Assembly (NCBI GenBank): GCA_018896395.1
Contig: JAHIMN010000317.1
Span: 1-5,242, forward strand
Reading direction: 5' to 3'
DNA: 5,242 nt
DNA from: Verrucomicrobiota bacterium
Lineage (GTDB): Bacteria; Verrucomicrobiota; Kiritimatiellia; JAAZAB01
Positions within the stretch are counted from its first letter, which is position 1. The number at the start of each line of letters is the position of its first letter. Below are positions 1-4,881 of this stretch, in pieces. The notes under the pieces were generated by a model. It was not told where the DNA came from. It worked only from the letters and a program-made list of their open reading frames with translations, and searched no databases. Made by a program: the position numbers and the translations under genes.

Positions 1-172
1 CACAGACGTGGTAAGCGGCGTGATAACCAAAAATTTAACCCACGCAACACACGGAAAGACATGCCACCAGGCGAAAAATCGTGAAAAACTTATTAGCGAT
101 TCCCCGCCCACTCTTTCCGCGCTTTTCTCCCGATCGCATCGCGCATCGGGATTCCGTGGGCAACAAAAATGG
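1..172. other. Non-coding intergenic sequence downstream of nusG
   Basis: No convincing coding sequence is present; the short open frames here lack ribosome binding sites and recognisable protein content. On the minus strand the stretch around 28-65 reads as a loose series of TTTCCGTGTG / TTGCGTGGGTT motifs, a low-complexity style that I associate with intergenic sequence in PVC-type genomes (familiarity, not a search). A small inverted repeat, CCCGAT (129-134) and ATCGGG (145-150), encloses a 10-base loop. rplK, the usual gene after nusG, does not begin within the 299 bases available between the nusG stop and the window edge. Confidence 0.5.
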
Positions 173-255
173 GCATGGTTCACGGTTTAACGGTTCACGG
201 TTGCAGGGTTGTCGGATTTTGGGCGAAAACCCAACCGTGAACCGTTGAACCATGC
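173..255 (-). repeat. Long imperfect inverted repeat, possible terminator hairpin after nusG
   Basis: Two perfect 15-base arms, AACGGTTCACGGTTG at 189-203 and its reverse complement at 232-246, are flanked by perfect 9-base outer arms at 173-181 and 247-255. The left side has a 7-base insertion between its inner and outer arms (182-188), which comes from a local direct duplication of GGTTCACGGTT (177-187 and 192-202). The 28-base loop is 204-231. On the minus strand the hairpin is followed after two or three bases by ATTTTTG, so it could end nusG transcription, but the T tract is short and the loop is large. It could equally be a member of a dispersed intergenic repeat family. Confidence 0.6.
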
Positions 256-257
256 CG

Positions 258-299
258 CATTCTTCATTCTGCATTCTGCATTCTGCATTCTGCATTTCT
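258..299. repeat. 7-base tandem repeat (CATTCTG), six units, abutting the nusG stop
   Basis: Six consecutive heptamers: CATTCTT (258-264), four perfect CATTCTG units (265-271, 272-278, 279-285, 286-292) and a degenerate CATTTCT (293-299). The array ends exactly at the nusG stop codon at 300-302, so on the minus strand it is the first transcribed 3' untranslated sequence. The open frames across it would encode monotonous Met-Gln-Asn-Ala-Glu-Cys repeats, an artefact of the heptamer, and are not considered genes. The array is probably a slippage-prone microsatellite. Confidence 0.85.
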
Positions 300-848
300 T
301 CAGACGCGTTCCACCTGCCAGTACTCCAGCTCCACCGGGGCCGTTCGACCAAAAATGGCCACGGACACTTTCAATTTGCCGCGATCCGGATCCACTTCCT
401 CGATGACCCCGCTGAAATTCAAAAAGGGACCGTCGTTAATCTTGACGGTTTCGCCCGGCTCAAACTGGACCTTGGGCTTGACTTTCTCTTTCTTGTCCTC
501 GATCTGATAAATAATGGATTCGACTTCCTTCGGCCGCAGGGGCGTCGGTCGCTCGCCGCCAATAAACCCAATGACCCCCGGCGTGTCATTGACATAATAC
601 CAGGCACGCTCGTTAATCTTGCCGTCCTCTTTGAACAAGCCGAGCTGGATCAGCACATAACCCGGGTAAAACATCCGGGTGGTCGTATTCTTCTTGCCTT
701 TCTTGACCTCTGATATTTTTTCGGTGGGAATTGAAACATCCCCGACCAAGTCGCTCATTTCCTCCGTCTTTATCCGGCGCAGGAGACTATCCCGGACTTT
801 CATCTCCTTACCTGTGAGCGTATGAATCACAAACCATTGCTTTTCCAT
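300..848 (-). CDS. nusG: Transcription termination/antitermination protein NusG
   Basis: NusG binds the clamp of RNA polymerase across the main channel, affects elongation and pausing, and couples polymerase to Rho or to ribosomal protein S10. The 182-residue product has the full family architecture. The NGN domain (about 1-112) opens with the typical W-F-V-I-H-T sequence and contains Y-P-G-Y-V-L-I-Q-L (61-69) and F-I-G-G followed by P-T-P-L (95-104). A charged linker leads to the KOW domain (about 127-182), with G-E-T-V-K-I at 132-137 and the characteristic F-G-R-T-A-P-V-E-L ending. The start at 848 is preferred because AGGGA at 855-859 lies 6 bases upstream and the protein then begins like other NusGs. 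An in-frame ATG at 953 would add 35 unrelated residues. secE is absent upstream, which is unusual. A specialised paralogue (RfaH/LoaP/UpxY type) is possible, but the sequence reads as the housekeeping type. Confidence 0.96.
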   Translation of the reverse strand: MEKQWFVIHTLTGKEMKVRDSLLRRIKTEEMSDLVGDVSIPTEKISEVKKGKKNTTTRMFYPGYVLIQLGLFKEDGKINERAWYYVNDTPGVIGFIGGERPTPLRPKEVESIIYQIEDKKEKVKPKVQFEPGETVKINDGPFLNFSGVIEEVDPDRGKLKVSVAIFGRTAPVELEYWQVERV

Positions 849-854
849 GCGTTG

Positions 855-859
855 TCCCT
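855..859 (-). promoter_or_regulatory. Ribosome binding site of nusG
   Basis: AGGGA on the minus strand with a 6-base spacer to the ATG at 846-848. It decides the start in favour of the 182-residue protein rather than the longer frame from 953. Confidence 0.6.
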
Positions 860-932
860 GTCTTCCGCGCCGGTTGTTACAGAATGCAAAATTGTCTCTC
901 GCCAAGCCCGCAAAGGTTTTAATATTTTCAGG

Positions 933-960
933 AATATAAATTTTAAGCGCCAAATTCCAA
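933..960 (-). promoter_or_regulatory. Candidate sigma-70 promoter for nusG
   Basis: On the minus strand, TTGGAA (955-960; 4 of 6 to TTGACA) and TATATT (933-938; 5 of 6 to TATAAT) are separated by 16 bases in an AT-rich patch that contrasts with the surrounding sequence. Transcription would start near 926, giving an untranslated leader of roughly 78 bases before nusG. The in-frame ATG at 953 would lie upstream of this start point, which also argues against the longer NusG frame. Support is by consensus match only. Confidence 0.4.
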
Positions 961-963
961 ATC

Positions 964-1000
964 CCGCCTATGGGCGGTTGTTACACGCTCTATTCCGTGT
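964..1000 (-). other. Two small adjacent hairpins after the RCC1 gene
   Basis: Just downstream of the RCC1 gene's stop on the minus strand are two short inverted repeats: ACACG/CGTGT (983-987 and 996-1000, 8-base loop) and CCGCC/GGCGG (964-968 and 973-977, 4-base loop). Neither is followed by a T tract, so they are not clear intrinsic terminators, but they could act with Rho or protect a transcript end. This 173-base gap (849-1021) holds no gene, in particular no secE. Confidence 0.3.
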
Positions 1001-1021
1001 CGCACTCTGTCCATAGCTCTT

Positions 1022-1696
1022 TTACGGCAGTACCAGATAATAAGGACCGTCGCGAGTGTAGAAGGAACCGGAGTGCCAGAAATACCAGTTGCCGGATGAG
1101 TCCATGATCGCAGGGTCGGCTTTGCCGTCGCCATCAAAATCACCGGCCGCCGGCTTGCCGGTCAGCCCGAAATTGTACGGCCCGTTCCGGATATACATTG
1201 AGCCGGAGAACCAGAAATACCAGTTCCCGGATGCATCCACCATGACCGGGTCAGCTCTGCCGTCCCCGTCAAAGTCGCCGGCCAGGGGTGTTGCGCCCGC
1301 AATCGCAAATGGCGCGGACACCCGAGAATACCTGTCCGCAGAGAGCCAGACAGACCATCCGCCACTGGCGGACACGATGGCCGGGTCGGCTTTGCCGTCG
1401 CCGTCAAAATCACCAAGCACTGGAGTGCCGTTTACCCCGAACGCTTCCGGGCCGCTCGGGGAATAGTTACGGCTTGAGAGATAGAAATACCAATCTCCAC
1501 TGGCGGACACCAGGGTCATATCACCGAGACCGTCGCCGTCCACATCGCCGGCGGCAGTTTTGCCGGTCATGCCCAGCCCAAACGGCCCATCCCGGCTATA
1601 ACTCTGGCTGGAATGCCAGAAATACCATTGACCGGAGTTGTTCATGGCGATGGGATCGGCACGACCATCAGCGTCAAAATCCGCGGCCAAGACGGA
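1022..1696 (-). repeat. Five tandem 135-base units encoding 45-residue FG-GAP modules
   Basis: Units correspond to residues 368-412, 413-457, 458-502, 503-547 and 548-591 of the RCC1-repeat protein; the last is one residue short. The calcium-loop motif recurs every 45 residues exactly, without indels. Each unit has the order D-F-D-G-D-G, K/R-A-D-P, then S-G-x-W-Y-F-W, a Ser/Tyr-rich strand and a G-P-x-x-x-G-turn. Composition is clearly richer in GC than the RCC1 part: 1501-1560 counts 39 of 60 G+C against 23 of 60 in 1861-1920. This suggests that the module array has a different history from the propeller it is attached to. Confidence 0.88.
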
Positions 1697-2797
1697 GGCC
1701 GGCGGTGAAGAAGCGGCCAGCGAAAACCCCTTGACTTGGACCGGATACCGCCCAAGACCCCATCCCCACTGCCACACTGCCCCATCATTTTTTACGGCCG
1801 ATGCACACCAATGTCCGGCGGCAATGGCTTTGACACCCGAAATGCCATCAACCGGTATTGGGATTATTGACTGAATGGTATCTTCTGGTATAGGATTTGT
1901 ATCCAATACCATATACCCCCACCACCAGACTGTGCCATAACTGGTGACCGCAAGAGAATAGCTATGACTACCCTCAATGGCTATCACACCGGAAATAAGA
2001 CTTTGGACTGGAGTGTATCTGTTCGATATGGTTCCATCTCCGAGTTGCCCATAATAATTATCCCCCCAGGCCCACACTGTCCCATCATGCTTCAATGCCA
2101 AAGAATAACTATTGCCGGCACTGATTGAACTTACATTGGTCAACCCCCTGACTTGGACTGGCGTCAAACGATAACTATGGTTTGTGCCGTCCCAGTTATA
2201 TCCCCATTCCCAAACCGTCCCATCCTGTTTCAAAGCAAGAGAATGGTAGTAGCCTGCTGAAACAGCAATTGCATCACTAAATCCTACAACCTGTACCGGT
2301 GTGGCTCTATGTATGGTTGTCCCATCCCCAAGTTGTCCAGCACTGTTTTTCCCCCAAGCCCAAACTGCCCCATCATTTTTTAAGGCCAGTGAAAATTCCT
2401 CTCCGCCAGAGATGGCTATGACCCCGGATAGTTCCTTCACTTGTACCGGGGTAAGGCGCTGTTCATCTGTCCCGTCCCCCAGCGCGCCATAGTAATTCAA
2501 CCCCCAAGCCCGAACTGTTCCATCCCGCTTCAATGCCATGGAATGATATACACCTGCGCTGGCTGAGATCACATCGGTTAGCCCGCTAACCTGCACCGGG
2601 GTCTCACGATTTTCAGTCGTCCCGTCACCTACTTGTCCAACCCAGTTGCCACCCCATGCCCATACGGCCCCATCGCTTTTCACGGCAAGAAATTGGCCGC
2701 CGCCTGCGCTGATATAGGAAAGATTTGCCGCATCAGATGATATTGAAATCCCCACACATCCAAGAAACAGACAGCAATACTTTGCAATGATTTTCAT
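1022..2797 (-). CDS. Secreted RCC1-repeat protein with five C-terminal FG-GAP modules
   Basis: The 591-residue product starts with a likely signal peptide (1-23, ending S-S-D-A before A-N). Residues about 27-358 form seven RCC1-type blades, marked by I-S-A-G-like starts at 29, 79, 129, 179, 225, 274 and 325 and by the sequence L-A-L-K-x-D-G-T-V-W-A-W-G followed by G-Q-L-G-D-G-T. Seven blades is the number for a closed RCC1 beta-propeller. Blade 4 lacks the G-Q-L-G-D-G-T segment and blades 6 and 7 are degenerate. Residues 368-591 are five 45-residue FG-GAP/VCBS-like modules with calcium-loop motifs (D-x-D-x-D-G) at 373, 418, 463, 508 and 553. The role is probably extracellular binding, but the ligand is unknown. 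The start at 2797 has AGAAGG 7 bases upstream. It lies 34 bases after the fibre-like gene and is probably co-transcribed with it. The last module is cut short, ending Y-Y-L-V-L-P. Confidence 0.92.
   Translation of the reverse strand: MKIIAKYCCLFLGCVGISISSDAANLSYISAGGGQFLAVKSDGAVWAWGGNWVGQVGDGTTENRETPVQVSGLTDVISASAGVYHSMALKRDGTVRAWGLNYYGALGDGTDEQRLTPVQVKELSGVIAISGGEEFSLALKNDGAVWAWGKNSAGQLGDGTTIHRATPVQVVGFSDAIAVSAGYYHSLALKQDGTVWEWGYNWDGTNHSYRLTPVQVRGLTNVSSISAGNSYSLALKHDGTVWAWGDNYYGQLGDGTISNRYTPVQSLISGVIAIEGSHSYSLAVTSYGTVWWWGYMVLDTNPIPEDTIQSIIPIPVDGISGVKAIAAGHWCASAVKNDGAVWQWGWGLGRYPVQVKGFSLAASSPPASVLAADFDADGRADPIAMNNSGQWYFWHSSQSYSRDGPFGLGMTGKTAAGDVDGDGLGDMTLVSASGDWYFYLSSRNYSPSGPEAFGVNGTPVLGDFDGDGKADPAIVSASGGWSVWLSADRYSRVSAPFAIAGATPLAGDFDGDGRADPVMVDASGNWYFWFSGSMYIRNGPYNFGLTGKPAAGDFDGDGKADPAIMDSSGNWYFWHSGSFYTRDGPYYLVLP
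1724..2719 (-). repeat. Seven RCC1-type repeats (about 150 bases each)
   Basis: Codes for residues 27-358 of the 591-residue protein. Spacing between successive I-S-A-G-type starts is 50, 50, 50, 46, 49 and 51 residues. The first three blades are the most regular, with D-G-A/T-V-x-A-W-G then G-x-x-G-D-G-T and T-P-V-Q-V. Blade 4 is shortened, and blade 6 carries a divergent V-W-W-W-G-Y segment followed by an insertion. Regular early blades and decayed later ones are consistent with growth by duplication followed by divergence. Confidence 0.85.
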
Positions 2798-2804
2798 GAT
2801 CCTA

Positions 2805-2818
2805 CCTTCTATAAGAAG
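2805..2818 (-). promoter_or_regulatory. Ribosome binding site of the RCC1 gene inside a small hairpin
   Basis: On the minus strand the transcript reads CTTCT-TAT-AGAAG-G, so the Shine-Dalgarno AGAAGG (2805-2810, 7 bases before the ATG at 2795-2797) pairs through five bases with CTTCT (2814-2818). The upstream stop codon is at 2832-2834. A ribosome finishing the upstream gene would reach into this hairpin, so translational coupling is possible. The stem is short and AU-rich, so its strength is uncertain. Confidence 0.45.
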
Positions 2819-2831
2819 ATAATGCTACGCG

Positions 2832-3083
2832 CTACAGTCTACTCTGGGAATACCCGCTGCCTGAAAGCCAGACATACCAGTTGCCGGACGCATCCATGAT
2901 CGCCGGGTCGGCCCTGCCATCGCCGTCAAAGTCGCTGGCCGCTGGCTTGCCGTTCATCCCGAGATTATACGGCCCGCTCTTAACATACCCTGAGCCGGAA
3001 AGCCACAAATACCAGTTACTAGCTGCATCCACTATGGCTGTATCGGTCTTGCCGTCCCCGTCAAAGTCAGCGGTCAGGGGTGT
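2832..3083 (-). repeat. Two 45-residue FG-GAP modules at the end of the fibre-like gene
   Basis: Residues 576-620 and 621-658, with D-F-D-G-D-G at 581 and 626, again exactly 45 residues apart. The second module stops after 38 residues (ending Y-S-Q-S-R-L). Bases 2874-2978 align without gaps to 1082-1186 in the neighbouring gene with 88 of 105 identical, counted by eye. Composition is GC-rich (41 of 60 in 2881-2940) against the S74-coding part (22 of 60 in 3361-3420). Confidence 0.88.
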
Positions 3084-4808
3084 ATCAGTCAAGCTTCCAG
3101 ACTTTAAGGCCTGGTTTTCCTGCTTTAATTCCTCGATCTGCGCCTGCTGTTCCTGAACAGCTTTTACCAGCACAGGTGCCAGCGATGAATAAGATAAGCC
3201 CCATATTTCCCTGCCTCCATCCATCACCCGCCCAACAGCTTCAGGAATTACGTCATAAACCTCCTGGGCGATGAGCCCGATTTCCGTTCCACCCTCTTCT
3301 TTCTTGCTTTCTTGTTCCCCTCTTTTCAAAGTGACAAGCGAGTCCTCACGAACATATCTTTTTGGCTCCAATCTTAAAACTTCGGCCAACCCATAATCCA
3401 ATGGTTCTTGATTTAGTTTTTGTCGCGAATCTGAACCTTCTAATAATTTTCCGTATAGTAGAAACAACTGAAATCCATTTTGATCCGCGGTATCTCTGAG
3501 AATAAGGTTGTTCCGGGAATAATTAGACACACGAAATCCATTCTGACCATGCACCAACACAGTCATATTATCTTCCGCCCTCAATGCCAGGAATTGATGA
3601 CGGCCCCAACCATCATTTGCAGGGGTTTGTATCCGGTAATCTCCGCTCCCGATTTGGATGGTACCCCCTGGAATGCCGATGTCGCCTGAGCCCGGATCGT
3701 AGATTGAGCCTGTGACCAGCGCTGACCCATTCCATTTTGGCACATAATCAGGAGTATTTACCCCTACTTTTTTGAGACGGCTGTCATTGGCCTGCACGGC
3801 CAAGCTCGCAGCGCTCTCTCCGTCCGTGGCTAACTCCACTGTCCCGCGCGCTGTTGTGCTGGCTACTGCCACCTTTGATCCCGTTATATTCGCATTCGCA
3901 TTCACGTCTGCATCCATGATAACTCCGGCAGCAATCCCCGGATTCGGATATGTACCGGTCAGGTCTCCCCCTGCTGCCCCACCCGGCGCACGCGAATCAC
4001 TCAGACGGCTGTCATTGGCCTGCACGGCCAGACCCGCAGTAATCTCCGCGCTCGTGGCCAACTCCACTGTTCCGCGCGCTGTCTCCGTGGCTGCTGCCAC
4101 CTTTGATCCCGCTATATTCGCATTGGCATTGATATCATCGTCAATGATTGTCCCATTTATTATCGCTGGTGAGTCAATGATATTGGTGCCATTGATTCTG
4201 GTTCCAGCGGCCATGTTAAGGTCGCCAGTCATGGTATCGCCTGCTTCATCAACCCACTGGTCAATTACAGTAAGCGCACCATTAGTCAATTGAAAATCAT
4301 CTCCGCTATAATTCAACCTGATGGTTCTATTGGTTATGGAGATTGGAGCATCGCTAGTGTAGGTCAAGTCAGCAACATGCAAGCCGTTCAGAGTATCCGC
4401 ATCAGAGGCTCGAAACGCATAGGGAACGGAGACAAATTCCTTTGTCGGTGAAAGAAGGTCTGAGCCAACTCTTACTTCCAGCCATCGGTTCGTGTTGCCG
4501 GCAGCGTCAAACGGAAAACAGGACATATCCAGGTTCGTAAAACTCCCCAAAAGCACGCTGAACAGACCCCGTTGCACTTCCACGCTGGCATGGGTCTCTC
4601 CCCATACCCAGTTTGCAAGCGCGGGAACCGGACTGTTGGAGTAGATATTGAATGTAATCTCATAGGTCCCGCTGAGCGGAAGACCGTTTGTGTCGGTCAA
4701 CTTTCCCTGAAAGTTAATGTACCGTGGCACGGTTGGTACCTGAGCGGTGGCCATGGTCGCAGTGATAACTGCAGATACTAACAATGCGGTGATGATGCTT
4801 GCCTTCAT
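2832..4808 (-). CDS. Secreted fibre-like protein with S74 chaperone domain and FG-GAP modules
   Basis: The 658-residue product has a signal peptide (about 1-22). An N-terminal domain (28-135) reads Y-I-N-F-Q-G-K-L-T-D then F-V-S-V-P-Y-A-F-R-A, a type common at the start of bacterial surface proteins. Phage-tail-fibre-like sequence follows: G-D-T-M-T-G-D-L at 190-197, two copies of a repeat (223-269 and 299-345) and G-G-D-L-T-G-T-Y-P-N-P at 280-290. Residues about 457-550 match Peptidase_S74, the endosialidase-type intramolecular chaperone that trimerises fibres and cuts itself off: S-D-S-R-Q-K with Ser459 and Lys464 spaced as in the known dyad, then G-L-I-A-Q-E-V and V-L-V-K-A-V-Q-E. A coiled coil (about 550-570) and two FG-GAP modules (576-658) end the protein. 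The start at 4808 has a strong AGGAGG site. Probable role: a trimeric extracellular fibre or adhesin. The specific target is unknown. Confidence 0.92.
   Translation of the reverse strand: MKASIITALLVSAVITATMATAQVPTVPRYINFQGKLTDTNGLPLSGTYEITFNIYSNSPVPALANWVWGETHASVEVQRGLFSVLLGSFTNLDMSCFPFDAAGNTNRWLEVRVGSDLLSPTKEFVSVPYAFRASDADTLNGLHVADLTYTSDAPISITNRTIRLNYSGDDFQLTNGALTVIDQWVDEAGDTMTGDLNMAAGTRINGTNIIDSPAIINGTIIDDDINANANIAGSKVAAATETARGTVELATSAEITAGLAVQANDSRLSDSRAPGGAAGGDLTGTYPNPGIAAGVIMDADVNANANITGSKVAVASTTARGTVELATDGESAASLAVQANDSRLKKVGVNTPDYVPKWNGSALVTGSIYDPGSGDIGIPGGTIQIGSGDYRIQTPANDGWGRHQFLALRAEDNMTVLVHGQNGFRVSNYSRNNLILRDTADQNGFQLFLLYGKLLEGSDSRQKLNQEPLDYGLAEVLRLEPKRYVREDSLVTLKRGEQESKKEEGGTEIGLIAQEVYDVIPEAVGRVMDGGREIWGLSYSSLAPVLVKAVQEQQAQIEELKQENQALKSGSLTDTPLTADFDGDGKTDTAIVDAASNWYLWLSGSGYVKSGPYNLGMNGKPAASDFDGDGRADPAIMDASGNWYVWLSGSGYSQSRL
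3774..4142 (-). repeat. Tandem 228-base repeat (one full, one partial) in the fibre shaft
   Basis: Bases 3915-4142 (residues 223-298) are followed by a partial second copy at 3774-3914 (residues 299-345). Both contain N-A-N-A-N-I-x-G-S-K-V-A, A-R-G-T-V-E-L-A-T and L-A-V-Q-A-N-D-S-R-L, 76 residues apart. A 28-base stretch is identical at 3775-3802 and 4003-4030. The unit resembles shaft repeats of phage tail fibres. The number of copies could vary between strains by recombination. Confidence 0.85.
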
Positions 4809-4815
4809 TGGTGTT

Positions 4816-4823
4816 CTCCTCCT
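4816..4823 (-). promoter_or_regulatory. Strong ribosome binding site of the fibre-like gene
   Basis: AGGAGGAG on the minus strand contains a perfect AGGAGG (4818-4823) placed 9 bases from the ATG at 4806-4808. It is the best Shine-Dalgarno in the window, suggesting high translation of the fibre-like protein. Confidence 0.8.
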
Positions 4824-4843
4824 CTTTTACCGGTTTGGAATAC

Positions 4844-4877
4844 AAAAAAATCTTTGCGGTCTTACCGCTGCATAAAG
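4844..4877 (-). terminator. Candidate intrinsic terminator upstream of the fibre-like gene
   Basis: On the minus strand GCGGT-AAG-ACCGC (4868-4864 and 4860-4856) forms a 5-base stem with a 3-base loop. A further CTTT/AAAG pairing (4874-4877 with 4852-4855) is possible across a 5-base bulge, and a run of seven T follows (4850-4844). It starts a few bases after the stop codon of the upstream partial gene, so it would separate that gene from the fibre/RCC1 pair. The stem is short, so termination may be partial. Confidence 0.55.
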
Positions 4878-4881
4878 ACAC

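Noticed and set aside
258..299. CRISPR array
   Set aside because: Units are 7 bases, contiguous and without spacers; this is a microsatellite.
35..352. Minus-strand reading frame of 105 codons after nusG
   Set aside because: It overlaps the nusG end out of frame, and its most regular part is the translation of the heptamer repeat.
252..713. Plus-strand reading frame of 153 codons across nusG
   Set aside because: It is the antisense of nusG plus the heptamer repeat, with no domain content and no ribosome binding site.
849..953. Longer NusG start at 953, adding 35 residues
   Set aside because: The added residues do not match NusG, the downstream ATG has an AGGGA site and begins like other family members, and the candidate promoter would place the transcript start after 953.
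871..985. Direct repeat CGGTTGTTACA at 871-881 and 975-985
   Set aside because: An 11-base match is expected a few times by chance in a window this size; nothing else supports a functional site.
2832..2834. Premature stop or frameshift truncating the second FG-GAP module of the fibre-like protein
   Set aside because: The 34 bases beyond the stop do not encode the expected G-P-Y-x-L-G continuation in the frame checked, and the last module of the neighbouring protein is also cut short, so a natural end is more likely.
3772..4293. Plus-strand reading frame of 173 codons across the fibre repeats
   Set aside because: It exists because the 228-base repeat is free of stops on the opposite strand; the protein would be Ala/Ser/Val-rich antisense text, and the minus-strand gene is clearly real.
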